A DNA stretch of 64,000 nucleotides. It comes from Levilactobacillus lanxiensis. GTDB taxonomy: Bacteria; Bacillota; Bacilli; Lactobacillales; Lactobacillaceae. The stretch lies in assembly GCF_016861655.1 (NCBI RefSeq), contig NZ_BOLN01000002.1:310001-374000 (forward strand), given 5' to 3'. Below, piece by piece: positions 25,285 through 34,030 of this stretch. The notes beneath the pieces are model-generated. The model saw only the letters and a program-made list of their open reading frames with translations, searched no databases and had not been told where the DNA came from. Numbering within the stretch: the stretch's first letter is position 1; the number at the start of each line of letters is the position of its first letter. The position numbers were made by a program, and so were the translations under genes.

Positions 25285-25908
25285 ATGCAAATCTTTGATG
25301 TCACCGATGAGCGCTTTCGCCCATACGGCCGGATCGTTCACGCTGGCGACCTGGATGAACTGCTCACCAACCTCGCTGCCGTTCCCTATCCCGCTGAAAG
25401 TACGAAAGCCGTGGCCAACAAGACTTCCCTCGCCGATACCAAAGCGGCCCATCGCTTGGAGCAAACCTTCTTCGGCGGTCTGCCGACCGAGACCGGCTAC
25501 TGCATCGGGCACAATCACCTTCTGAATCGCCTCGAGTTCCACAGCAGTTCTGAAATCAACCTCGCCGCCACCGACCTGGTCCTGCTGTTGGGCAAACGCC
25601 AGGACATTCACGACGACCTGACCTACGACACCGACCAGCTGGAAGCTTTCTTGGTTCCTAAAGGCACTGCCATCGAAATCTACGCCACCACCCTGCATGG
25701 TGTGCCCTGTGAGGCGCTCGGCCAAGATGGCTTCCGTTGGCTGGTCATGTTACCGGCCGGCTCCAACCGCGACCTGGAATTTTCCGTCAACCATGATGAC
25801 CCCCTGAATCGGCTCCTCTTCAAGACCAACACCTGGCTGATTGCCCACCCGGACGCGCATATAGACGGCGCCTTCGTTGGCCTGGTCGGCGATAATGTTC
25901 AGGTTTAG
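25285..25908 (+). CDS. DUF4867 family protein (cupin-like)
   Basis: A 207-residue protein that starts MQIFDVTDERFRPYGRIV and contains RLEFHSSSEINLAATDLVLL and AFLVPKGTAIEIYATTLHGV. This is the layout of DUF4867, which resembles the ureidoglycolate lyase/cupin fold with His and Glu as possible metal ligands. The family often occurs near sugar genes; here alpha-galactosidase is two genes away. The ATG at 25285 has GGAAGG at correct spacing; 25276 abuts it. Function unknown. Confidence 0.7.
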   Translation: MQIFDVTDERFRPYGRIVHAGDLDELLTNLAAVPYPAESTKAVANKTSLADTKAAHRLEQTFFGGLPTETGYCIGHNHLLNRLEFHSSSEINLAATDLVLLLGKRQDIHDDLTYDTDQLEAFLVPKGTAIEIYATTLHGVPCEALGQDGFRWLVMLPAGSNRDLEFSVNHDDPLNRLLFKTNTWLIAHPDAHIDGAFVGLVGDNVQV

Positions 25909-25934
25909 CTACCATTCAACTAAAGATTCATCGC

Positions 25935-25980
25935 AGAAAAAATCGTAAACTGATGACATCCCAGTCCACGATTTTTTCTA
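25935..25980. terminator. bidirectional terminator
   Basis: AGAAAAAATCGT pairs with ACGATTTTTTCT, with an inner ACTG/CAGT stem. It serves the convergent DUF4867 and pcp genes. Confidence 0.8.
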
Positions 25981-25998
25981 TCCCCATTTAGCAAAATT

Positions 25999-26646
25999 CT
26001 AATTCAACGTTCCCTCAATCGTCGCCACATCACCCTGCCCGTCGCGTTCCACGATGGCCGTGATGGCCGCCGTCATGCCCCGAACATCATCCGCCAAGGA
26101 CAACGACGGTTGGCCTGGCCTAGTCGTCACCTGACTGGGGAGAAACGGGATGTGCATGAAGCCCGCCCGCAACTGCGGGAATTCCGTGGCGCGCAGGTAC
26201 TGGACCTGGTACATGATGTGGTTGCAGACGTAGGTCCCCGCCGTGGTCGACACGCTGCTCGGCAGCCCCGCCGCCCGAATGGCCCGGGCCATCGCCTTGA
26301 CCGGCAGTTGAGTGAAATACGCCGCGGCCCCGTCCGCCTGAATTGGCTGGTCAATCGGCTGTTGCCCGGCATTATCCGGGATCCGCCCGTCATCCAGATT
26401 GATGGCGACCCGCTCCGGCGTCAAGGCCGCGCGCCCACCAGCCTGGCCAATGTTCAAGACGACATCCGGTTGTTCCGTCAAAATGGCCCGCCGCACCACC
26501 GTCGCGCATTTACCAAACACCGTGGGAATCTCCAGCTTCACGATTGTTGCGCCAGCAATCTTATCTGGTAGCTGGTTAACCGCGGCAATCGCTGGATTCA
26601 TGGGCTCACCGCCAAATGGATCAAACCCCGTAACTAAAATTTTCAT
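25999..26646 (-). CDS. pcp: pyrrolidone-carboxylate peptidase (pyroglutamyl peptidase I)
   Basis: A 215-residue cysteine peptidase (family C15) that removes N-terminal pyroglutamate from peptides in the cytosol. It begins [18 protein letters not shown], has the catalytic-Glu region [12 protein letters not shown] and the catalytic cysteine in [10 protein letters not shown], and a catalytic His in GFMHIPFLP. Length matches the family. GGGGCC precedes the ATG. It is monocistronic between two terminators. Confidence 0.92.
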   Translation of the reverse strand: MKILVTGFDPFGGEPMNPAIAAVNQLPDKIAGATIVKLEIPTVFGKCATVVRRAILTEQPDVVLNIGQAGGRAALTPERVAINLDDGRIPDNAGQQPIDQPIQADGAAAYFTQLPVKAMARAIRAAGLPSSVSTTAGTYVCNHIMYQVQYLRATEFPQLRAGFMHIPFLPSQVTTRPGQPSLSLADDVRGMTAAITAIVERDGQGDVATIEGTLN

Positions 26647-26709
26647 ATCCTCGGCCCCCTATTATGAGTATTTGATGAGAATTATACGCTAGTTCAGACA
26701 AAATTGGAC

Positions 26710-26752
26710 AAAAAATCAGGCAACCAACACAACGTCGGCTACCTGATTTTTT
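26710..26752 (-). terminator. terminator of the alpha-galactosidase gene
   Basis: On the minus strand AAAATCAGG pairs with CCTGATTTTTT; the hairpin is symmetrical and may work in both directions. Confidence 0.75.
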
Positions 26753-26759
26753 AATTCAC

Positions 26760-28979
26760 CTATTTCACCGCGTCAATCACAAACAACCGTGAGCTAAAGT
26801 CAGCCGACTCTTCGACACCCTCCGTTAAAGCCAGGAGGTGCGGAATAAACAGGCCAGCATGCATCAGCTCATCGCCAAAGTACACGTGCTGGTCGCCGGA
26901 CACCCGATACTGTTGGTCGGGCACCAGTCCCCGCAGGTATAGCCGGTTGTAGGCTGGGTTGGGCCGGTTTAAAATTTGGTAGCGCGCCGCAATGGCGTGT
27001 TGGCCGTCGGGACTGACGACCGCCCAGCTACCCACGTTGCCATCCCCGGTAAAGGGATTGTCGATGCGGTAGAACGTGCCTTGCTGGAACAACTCACGGT
27101 GTCGCTTGTAGAACGCCACCTGTTCCTTGATGGCCGCCTTCTCTGCTGGCGAACATTTTGTCACGTCCAGCTCGTAACCCAGGTCGCCAAAGTAGGCTAC
27201 GGCCGCCCGCGTTTCAATCGAGGTGATTCGGCCAGTCTGGTCGTTTGGCACGGCCGAGACGTGGGCGCCCATCATCGCTTGCGGGTATCCGTATGAGGTG
27301 CCGTACTGAATCCGCAGCCGCTCAATGGCATCGGTGTCGTCACTAGTCCAAGCTTGGGGCGCGTAGGCCATCATGCCCAGGTCGAACCGACCACCACCGG
27401 AGGCACAGGATTCGAACAAGACTTCTGGATAGTCCGTGGTCAACCGCGCGTACAGCCGGTAAACGCCCAGCATGTAGCGGTGGGTGAATTCCAATTGCTG
27501 GTCGGCCGTCAGCGTGGCGCTGTAGGCCTCCGTGATGTTCCGGTTCATATCCCACTTGATGTAATCCAGATGGGCTTCCACAATCAATTGACTAATTTTG
27601 CCATAGAGATAATCGACCACGTCCGGGTTGGCCATGTCGAGGACAAATTGGTTCCGTCCTGGTGTCTTCTCGCGGTGTGGCGCCACGACCAACCATTCGG
27701 GATGGGCCCGGTACAGGTCACTATCGACGGAAATCATTTCCGGTTCGAACCATAAGCCAAACTTGAGGTCCATGCCATGAATCTGTTCGGCCAGGTGGGC
27801 AATGCCGTTCGGCAACTTGGCGGCGTAAACGTCCCAGTCCCCTAACGACGTGGTGTCGTCGTCCCGGTGGCCGAACCAGCCGTCATCGAGAACAAACATT
27901 TCAATTCCTAATTCCTTGGCATCACTGGCAATCGCCGTCAGCTTGGCTTCATCGAAGTTAAAGTAGGTGCCTTCCCAGTTGTTGATCAGCACGGGACGAG
28001 GTTCTTGCGCAAACCGGGGATTGACCAGGTGATGCTGATAGAAGGTCCCCATCTGCTGACTCAGTTGATTCAGACCGGCCGACGTGTAACTCAGGATGGC
28101 TTCCGGCGTTTGGAAACTGCTTCCCGCCGTCAGCTGCCAGCCAAATTCGGTCGGGTTGATGCCGGTCAAAACTCGGGCGGCCCCATAGGAATCCACCTCA
28201 ATTTGGTCCAGGAAGTTCCCGGAGTAAACCAGGTTCAGGCCAATCGCTGCCCCCTGATCTTCGGTCGTTTCGGGTCGTGCCAAAGCGATGAAGGGATTCT
28301 GTTGCGGACTGGATGCGCCCCGCAAGCTGCCAATACTTTGCGTGCCGCTGTGTAACGGCGACCGCACCAGGTGACGTTCCCGAGCCCAACTCCCAGAAAA
28401 CTGGAGCAGGTCGTACTTCGCATCTGGCAGGTCCAGTTGCAGGCTCAAGGCGCGGTCCAACGTCACCGTTTGCTCACCCTGATTTTCAAATTTAGCACTC
28501 CGGACAATCACGTCCTGGTTAGGGAACACGGCGTAGCTCAGCGTCAACGTGACGCCGTTCACTGCATCCTTCAGGGTGACCAGCAGCGTTTGCGCGTCGT
28601 CGTCCGAATCGTCAAAGGTCGCTGGCAAATCAACCAGTCGCTGCTTACCATCAATAATTTCATAACCCTGATACTGAAATTCACTGATACGGCTGCCATC
28701 CGGTCCGCTAATCTGAAACGCCGGGTCGCGATAATCGCCCTTGCCCAGGCTAGCAAACTCCTGCTTCAACGTTTCCGGCTGGAAGTCTGGTTTATCCAAC
28801 CGCCAGGCCGGCGCGGCCCCGTGAACCTCGCGGACCATCAGCTCAGGATAAGCGGCTTGGTCGTGGATACGGGGGCCGTAGTAAAGCTGGCCCAATTCCC
28901 CATTTTCCATCACATGAAAGACATAACTACTGTGCGCCGTTTGCAGGTGAAACTGGTGCTGGTTAACTAAGATTGACAT
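26760..28979 (-). CDS. alpha-galactosidase (GH36)
   Basis: A 739-residue cytosolic glycosidase of family GH36 that releases terminal alpha-galactose from melibiose, raffinose and stachyose. It has an N-terminal beta-sandwich domain, then FVLDDGWFGHRDDDTTSLGD, the nucleophile aspartate in DYIKWDMNRNI and the acid/base aspartate in TSDDTDAIERLRIQYG. Length is that of the tetrameric AgaA/RafA group. GGGAG precedes the ATG at 28979; an in-frame ATG at 29045 lies beyond the cre site. Transcribed divergently from the PucR-type regulator. Confidence 0.93.
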   Translation of the reverse strand: MSILVNQHQFHLQTAHSSYVFHVMENGELGQLYYGPRIHDQAAYPELMVREVHGAAPAWRLDKPDFQPETLKQEFASLGKGDYRDPAFQISGPDGSRISEFQYQGYEIIDGKQRLVDLPATFDDSDDDAQTLLVTLKDAVNGVTLTLSYAVFPNQDVIVRSAKFENQGEQTVTLDRALSLQLDLPDAKYDLLQFSGSWARERHLVRSPLHSGTQSIGSLRGASSPQQNPFIALARPETTEDQGAAIGLNLVYSGNFLDQIEVDSYGAARVLTGINPTEFGWQLTAGSSFQTPEAILSYTSAGLNQLSQQMGTFYQHHLVNPRFAQEPRPVLINNWEGTYFNFDEAKLTAIASDAKELGIEMFVLDDGWFGHRDDDTTSLGDWDVYAAKLPNGIAHLAEQIHGMDLKFGLWFEPEMISVDSDLYRAHPEWLVVAPHREKTPGRNQFVLDMANPDVVDYLYGKISQLIVEAHLDYIKWDMNRNITEAYSATLTADQQLEFTHRYMLGVYRLYARLTTDYPEVLFESCASGGGRFDLGMMAYAPQAWTSDDTDAIERLRIQYGTSYGYPQAMMGAHVSAVPNDQTGRITSIETRAAVAYFGDLGYELDVTKCSPAEKAAIKEQVAFYKRHRELFQQGTFYRIDNPFTGDGNVGSWAVVSPDGQHAIAARYQILNRPNPAYNRLYLRGLVPDQQYRVSGDQHVYFGDELMHAGLFIPHLLALTEGVEESADFSSRLFVIDAVK

Positions 28980-29030
28980 GATTGTGCTCCCTTCAATTGT
29001 TTTAACTGCTGTACATATCGTAGCATATTT

Positions 29031-29044
29031 TGTAAGCGCTGACA
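29031..29044. promoter_or_regulatory. cre site upstream of alpha-galactosidase
   Basis: TGTAAGCGCTGACA matches the CcpA consensus TGWAANCGNTNWCA at all positions. It lies 52 bases upstream of the GH36 start, consistent with catabolite repression. The rest of the 291-base divergent region shows no other clear element. Confidence 0.8.
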
Positions 29045-29270
29045 TCTCGAATCAGACAACTCCTGAGTGATGCAACGATGGCCACAGTCATTCTGAAATC
29101 GAAACGGCTCCCCGCCAGCCAGCGTCGTATCAGTGGACAAGTTGCCCACTAAATGCTAAGCTGTTTTTCAGCGAAATATCGCGACAACGCTGTTATATCA
29201 AGTGTTTAGCGGTAACAATGACCACTAAAAAACAAAATCAATAGGCACTCTGCACACCGGAGGAATAATT

Positions 29271-30290
29271 TTGACAAACGAAGCATTTTTACTGAACGCC
29301 ATTCAATGTGCCTCACTAGACCCACTCATGGCTTTGATTGGTCATTACTTAGAACAGCCCGTCTCAATCGTGGATCAAGCCGGCACGATTATCAGCCAGA
29401 GTTCAACTGCCGCCAGCCAATCTGATCAGCCACGTACCCGGACCCTGTTAGATCCCCAAGCGCTGCATCCCTGGTACCTGGTTCAGCCGCAAGCCCAAGC
29501 CATCCCCGCAGACCACCTACGGCTCGTCTTGCAGGTCATCAACAACTTCACCGACCGGTACGCGCTCAATCCCAATCAGCGTGAGGTCAATGCGGTGCTG
29601 GCGCAACTCCTGCAGGCACCCGCTCAAACGGACGCCCGGCTGCTCCGATCACTGGTCACCGACAACATCGTCTGCGTCACGGTGACCGCCGAACCCGGAA
29701 CCGCCCATCCAGCTGCGTTGGTGACCGCGTTACAAACCTTAGCGGCACCACTGCCCCTGACCGAAACGCCGGCCGGCTTGGTCCTGCTCCTGTCGGCCAG
29801 TCAGTTGCCCCGAGCTCAGGCCGTTTTGACCAAGCTGGGAAAGCAGACCCACCACGTCTTCTTCATTTCTGAGCCGTACGAAGATGTGGCCCAGACGCCC
29901 GAATTTCTCAGCATCTGTCGCCAGGCCGAGCAGATTGCACGACGCTTAGGGACAGTCACGGTGCTCAACCCCACGCAAAAGTACAACATCTACATCATTT
30001 TGGACCACGTGGATAACAGTACCCTCTTGAAAAACACCATGTGCACGCAGCTGCTCACGTTACGGCAGTACGACGAGGCCCACCATGCCGCGCTCTTCCA
30101 CACACTGGCCGTCTATTTGGAAAACGACTGCCACGTCACCAAGACGGCGGCCAAGCTCAATTTACACCGCAACAGCCTGGGCAAACGGCTCGCCAAGATT
30201 CAAGACTTGATCGACATCGACTTTGACAATCCCGACCGAACCTTCGGCATGCGTCTCAGCTACCGCCTGTTCAATTACCTAGCACTCTAA
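29271..30290 (+). CDS. PucR/CdaR-type transcriptional regulator
   Basis: A 339-residue regulator. The N-terminus (MALIGHYLEQPVSIVDQAGT) resembles the sensor start of PucR/CdaR-like proteins. The C-terminus has the PucR helix-turn-helix: ALFHTLAVYLENDCHVTKTA then AKLNLHRNSLGKRLAKIQDL. It starts with TTG, justified by GGAGG at 29259-29263. It diverges from the alpha-galactosidase and is followed 20 bases later by a HxlR-like gene, so it may control local sugar genes; the ligand is unknown. Confidence 0.8.
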   Translation: MTNEAFLLNAIQCASLDPLMALIGHYLEQPVSIVDQAGTIISQSSTAASQSDQPRTRTLLDPQALHPWYLVQPQAQAIPADHLRLVLQVINNFTDRYALNPNQREVNAVLAQLLQAPAQTDARLLRSLVTDNIVCVTVTAEPGTAHPAALVTALQTLAAPLPLTETPAGLVLLLSASQLPRAQAVLTKLGKQTHHVFFISEPYEDVAQTPEFLSICRQAEQIARRLGTVTVLNPTQKYNIYIILDHVDNSTLLKNTMCTQLLTLRQYDEAHHAALFHTLAVYLENDCHVTKTAAKLNLHRNSLGKRLAKIQDLIDIDFDNPDRTFGMRLSYRLFNYLAL

Positions 30291-30310
30291 TCACGAAAGG
30301 AACCTGACTC

Positions 30311-30625
30311 ATGGCATTAACACAGTTAAATTTGGGTAGCGAGCTTGGCTTAGAGGTGCTCCACCAACGCTGGTACGCCTTGATTCTGTACCAACTTGAT
30401 CCCGCTCCCACAGACTTCATGGAGCTTCGCCGGACCGTCCGCGGTATTTCCACGTTCAACCTCTTACTCCGGCTGAAAAAACTGACCGAACTGGGCCTGA
30501 TTGAAACCATCCCCGAGGACGACTACAGTTACCGGCTGACCACTGACGGTGCCACATTTCATGCGATTCTGACGACGCTGGAGGACTGGGGCAATCTGCA
30601 GCTGAAGCGGGAACTTTCTCGCTAA
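30311..30625 (+). CDS. HxlR-like winged-helix regulator
   Basis: A 104-residue winged-helix protein: VLHQRWYALILYQLDPAPTD then MELRRTVRGISTFNLLLRLK and KLTELGLIETI, which follows the HxlR pattern. No cysteine is present, so it is not a thiol sensor of the HypR kind. AAAGGA precedes the ATG. It is co-transcribed with the PucR-type regulator and ends at a terminator. Confidence 0.75.
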   Translation: MALTQLNLGSELGLEVLHQRWYALILYQLDPAPTDFMELRRTVRGISTFNLLLRLKKLTELGLIETIPEDDYSYRLTTDGATFHAILTTLEDWGNLQLKRELSR

Positions 30626-30654
30626 TATCCGGCTCAGCCCCCATTTGAATACGC

Positions 30655-30695
30655 CAAAAGCGGTTGGACGAACCTCATGCCAACCGCTTTTTTGA
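30655..30695. terminator. bidirectional terminator
   Basis: AAAAGCGGTTGG pairs with CCAACCGCTTTT, followed by TT. It separates the regulator pair from the convergent GPH transporter. Confidence 0.85.
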
Positions 30696-30706
30696 CGTCA
30701 ATTCAC

Positions 30707-32143
30707 TTACTTGTCACTCTCGTCTTTGTTCCAAGTCTTTTCCAACTCATTCACAATTTCCGCATGCTTTTCTTCGGTAATCTTGACCTTCTTCAGGAAG
30801 ATGAACGTCCCAATCAACACGGCAATCGCTGGTCCGACCACCATGATCAGTTTAAAGGTCATGACGTTGCTGGCGGTAATGTCGGTAACTTTGGCGTTGC
30901 CAGACATCCCGGCAAGGACGGCCGTCATCCCGGTAATCCCAGTAACCACGGCGCCGGCACACTTATCAATCAACGGACGAACGGAGAGAACCAGGGATTC
31001 GTCCCGGTGACCCAACTTCAGTTGCCCGTATTCCACGATATCGGTGAAGGTCATCAGCACAACCAGGAAGATCAGGGGTTGTGGCAAGTTAAACAGCGCA
31101 CCCGCTAAGATGACCAGCCAAACGTTCTTGTCGGCAAAGGAGAACAGTGCCAACGCAACTAGAAGAATCACGATACATGACACAAACACGTTCCGCCGTT
31201 TGAATTTCTTCGCTAAGGCTGGGAACATGGAAACGGCCAGCAGACCAATCACCATGTTGGCCATCCCCAGAATGGAGAACATTGCCGCGTGACCCAGCAC
31301 GTAGGTGAAGTAGTACAGCATCAGGGAGTTGGTCAGGTAAGCGCCCATCCCGTAGAGCAGGTAGGCAAAGGATAACCACATCAGTTGGTCGTTGTGGACC
31401 AACACACCGAGCACTTGCTTGAAGCCAGTTTCTTCCTTGTTTTCCCGCAGTGGTGACTCCACTTCACGGGTCCCAAAGCCAATAGAAAGCGCTCCCAAAA
31501 TTGCGATAATGGCAGCAATGGCGGCGTAGATAAACCACCCACGGGAGTCCCCGGTACCCCCTTCATTACTCTTAGAGAAGAAGAGAATGACAGGAATGAT
31601 GGTCACGGTCACAATGGTCCCACCTAAGGTCGAGCCAATCCGCGCAATGGTTGCGGTCTTTTCCCGTTCCAGGGAATCGAAGGACAGTGCGGGTAACATG
31701 GACCACAGGCCGATATCTTTGAATGAGAAGAAGATATCCATGATGATGTAAATAAAGGTGAAGACAAACAGGTACATGAATGGACTTTCCGTCAGACCCC
31801 AGAGGTTACTGAACAGAAGCATCATGCAGACCCCGGAAATCAAGGTCCCGATGATCACCCATGGCTTGAACTTCCCCCATTTGGTATTCGTCTTATCAAT
31901 CGTGTTCCCAATGAAGGGGTCAATGAACAGTTCAGCAATCCGCAGAACAAAGATAATGGTCGTCATAATCCCGATCATCCGGTTGTTGGCGGCGGTATCA
32001 CTCCCGTTGAATAGGTGATTGGTCACGAACATAATAAAATAGCTATTCATGACTTGATTAAATAAATCGTGACCAAAGGCCCCAAAGGCATACGTGGTTC
32101 GCGTTAAAATTTTGTTTTGTTTGACGCTCTGATCCATTTCCAT
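30707..32143 (-). CDS. GPH family glycoside:cation symporter
   Basis: A 478-residue transporter with 12 membrane helices. RTTYAFGAFGHDLFNQVMNS at the N-terminus and GKFKPWVIIGTLISG and FIDPFIGNTIDKTNTKWG are hallmarks of the GPH family (MelB, XylP). No EIIA domain is fused. It follows the GH31 gene by 27 bases, so it probably imports the GH31 substrate, for instance an alpha-glycoside or isoprimeverose-like sugar. The substrate is inferred from context only. Confidence 0.88.
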   Translation of the reverse strand: MEMDQSVKQNKILTRTTYAFGAFGHDLFNQVMNSYFIMFVTNHLFNGSDTAANNRMIGIMTTIIFVLRIAELFIDPFIGNTIDKTNTKWGKFKPWVIIGTLISGVCMMLLFSNLWGLTESPFMYLFVFTFIYIIMDIFFSFKDIGLWSMLPALSFDSLEREKTATIARIGSTLGGTIVTVTIIPVILFFSKSNEGGTGDSRGWFIYAAIAAIIAILGALSIGFGTREVESPLRENKEETGFKQVLGVLVHNDQLMWLSFAYLLYGMGAYLTNSLMLYYFTYVLGHAAMFSILGMANMVIGLLAVSMFPALAKKFKRRNVFVSCIVILLVALALFSFADKNVWLVILAGALFNLPQPLIFLVVLMTFTDIVEYGQLKLGHRDESLVLSVRPLIDKCAGAVVTGITGMTAVLAGMSGNAKVTDITASNVMTFKLIMVVGPAIAVLIGTFIFLKKVKITEEKHAEIVNELEKTWNKDESDK

Positions 32144-32170
32144 GCTTTCATCCTCGATTCTATCAATTAA

Positions 32171-33730
32171 TTACAGACGCCGATAAGCCGGTAAACTACT
32201 GAGGGTCACAGGCACATCCACTTCGGCCGGACCGGTAATGGTTGCTGCGGTCTCGTCCGTCACGGACTGCCACTGACCCGCTGGGAAATACACGGACTTG
32301 GTCGTCGCGTGGGCTTCCAAGACTGGGGCTACCAGTAAGGCGGGACCAAGCTTGAACTGACTCTTCAGGTAGGCTTGCGGCGTTTCTGGATGGTCATAGG
32401 CCATCGTTTGAACAATGGGTTCCCCTGTTTTAGCGGCATGTTCCGCTAATTTAATAATGGTTGGCGCAAATTGTTGATGCAGGTCAGCCGTTTGCCGACA
32501 AATATCTAAGTGTTCCTGGTCCAAAACCCGCCACGGTGCCAAGGAGAATTGCATCATCGGCATCAACGCGGAGCACTGTGCCGAGCGCACGATGAGCTCC
32601 TGATCGAAGGTCTCGAGGGATTTCAGACTACCAATCTCCCCGCCACCAATCATGTCGGGACAACTGAAGTAATACCCCATCAGCCCCTGCGCAATGGTAT
32701 CCGGAATTAATTCAGACAACCCCTGCTCGCCCCAGGCGAATTGCTTATCCTGTAAGCGGTTTACCAGCGGTGCACCCTGATTCTTGTAGAGCGCCCGGAA
32801 TTCATTGTAAGGGAACTCCTTGCCAAACTTGCCCCACAACTCGGTCTGTTGAACCGGGGATAAATTCATGTGGGACACGTCATCGTCCCGGTAGAAGTAG
32901 CTATCGCCGGCATCCAATTTGAACCCGTCCACCCCAGTGGTTTCCTGGAGATTTTGCAGGGTTTCCTTGAACCATTGATAGGTGGCCGGATTGCTGAGGT
33001 CCAGGATGGCGCTGTAGCCGTTCCACCATTCACGAACGACCGGTTTGCCATCTGGACGTTTCAACAGCATATCCCGGTCCCATAAGTCGCGGAACTCTGG
33101 TGAATCTGGGCTGACAAATGGGCAGGCCCAGACCATCACTTTAAAGCCCAAAGTATGTAGCTCTTGAATCATTGCCGGAGCATCTGGGAACTTACGCGCC
33201 GAGAATTCCCACCGACCATAGTAATCCGCCCACAGGTCATCAATCATGATGATGCCGGCCGGAAAGCCATTATCAACAATGCTGTGTGCATAAGCTAAGA
33301 TGTCGGTCTGATTCTGTTTGTACAACAGCTCCATCCAAGTATTCCACTGGGGAAGCTCGAAGAACTCTTGTGGCGGCAGGCTGCCCAACTCAAATGTATG
33401 CTGAGCTAGCCATTGCTGTGACCCCTTGAGACCGTCATTGCCCGCAACTAATTTGACGTGATCCTGCGTGACAACGTTCAGGCGGTCCCCGCTAACTGTC
33501 AGTGAAAATGGCGTCTGACTGGTCAAGACGCGACCCTTGGACGAAACGAAGGCTGGCGCCACCTGATTGTACGTTTCCAGGTGGAACAGGTCTAACTTGT
33601 ACGAACTCCCTTTGGTCAAGGGATACTGTGAGCCAGCAAAAATGTCGCCCCCATACCACTCCTCTCCGGTTAAAATTTCAATTTGAAGTGGTTGCTTTAG
33701 GTTGGTCGTTAATTCGTTGACAGTGATCAT
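32171..33730 (-). CDS. GH31 family alpha-glycosidase
   Basis: A 519-residue GH31 enzyme. It contains IIMIDDLWADYYGRWEFSAR, the nucleophile region GVDGFKLDAGD, and FSCPDMIGGG with the likely acid/base aspartate. Shorter than typical alpha-glucosidases (600-800 residues) because the N-terminal domain is small and the C-terminal domain short. It could be an alpha-xylosidase, alpha-glucosidase or alpha-galactosidase. AAAGG precedes the ATG at 33730. First gene of an operon with the GPH symporter. Confidence 0.85.
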   Translation of the reverse strand: MITVNELTTNLKQPLQIEILTGEEWYGGDIFAGSQYPLTKGSSYKLDLFHLETYNQVAPAFVSSKGRVLTSQTPFSLTVSGDRLNVVTQDHVKLVAGNDGLKGSQQWLAQHTFELGSLPPQEFFELPQWNTWMELLYKQNQTDILAYAHSIVDNGFPAGIIMIDDLWADYYGRWEFSARKFPDAPAMIQELHTLGFKVMVWACPFVSPDSPEFRDLWDRDMLLKRPDGKPVVREWWNGYSAILDLSNPATYQWFKETLQNLQETTGVDGFKLDAGDSYFYRDDDVSHMNLSPVQQTELWGKFGKEFPYNEFRALYKNQGAPLVNRLQDKQFAWGEQGLSELIPDTIAQGLMGYYFSCPDMIGGGEIGSLKSLETFDQELIVRSAQCSALMPMMQFSLAPWRVLDQEHLDICRQTADLHQQFAPTIIKLAEHAAKTGEPIVQTMAYDHPETPQAYLKSQFKLGPALLVAPVLEAHATTKSVYFPAGQWQSVTDETAATITGPAEVDVPVTLSSLPAYRRL

Positions 33731-33813
33731 CACAAAATTCCTTTCCAATGCTAATTTTTAAAACCCGACTCCGCACACATCATATCGAATGAGCAGGCAA
33801 AATAACAGTAAAG

Positions 33814-33826
33814 TGAATCGCTTTCA
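33814..33826. promoter_or_regulatory. cre-like site upstream of the GH31 operon
   Basis: TGAATCGCTTTCA resembles a cre site with one base missing in one half; TGAAAGCG is present on the minus strand. It lies 84 bases upstream of the GH31 start. The rest of the 300-base intergenic region (33731-34030) has no gene and no other convincing signal. Confidence 0.4.
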
Positions 33827-34030
33827 TTTGACCCATTAAGACATCCCAGTGCTTAATTAGTTAAATCACTTACTTTACCGGTCTAAAACGAACGCTATGT
33901 ATTGATTCCGTATGCTTTCTGTATCATTTTCATTAACCCTACTGACTTTGCAAACTAGGTCGGTTATGATGAAAATGTACCTGAAAGTTGAAAACGACTC
34001 GACACGTTCAAGATGAAAGGCGGAATTTTC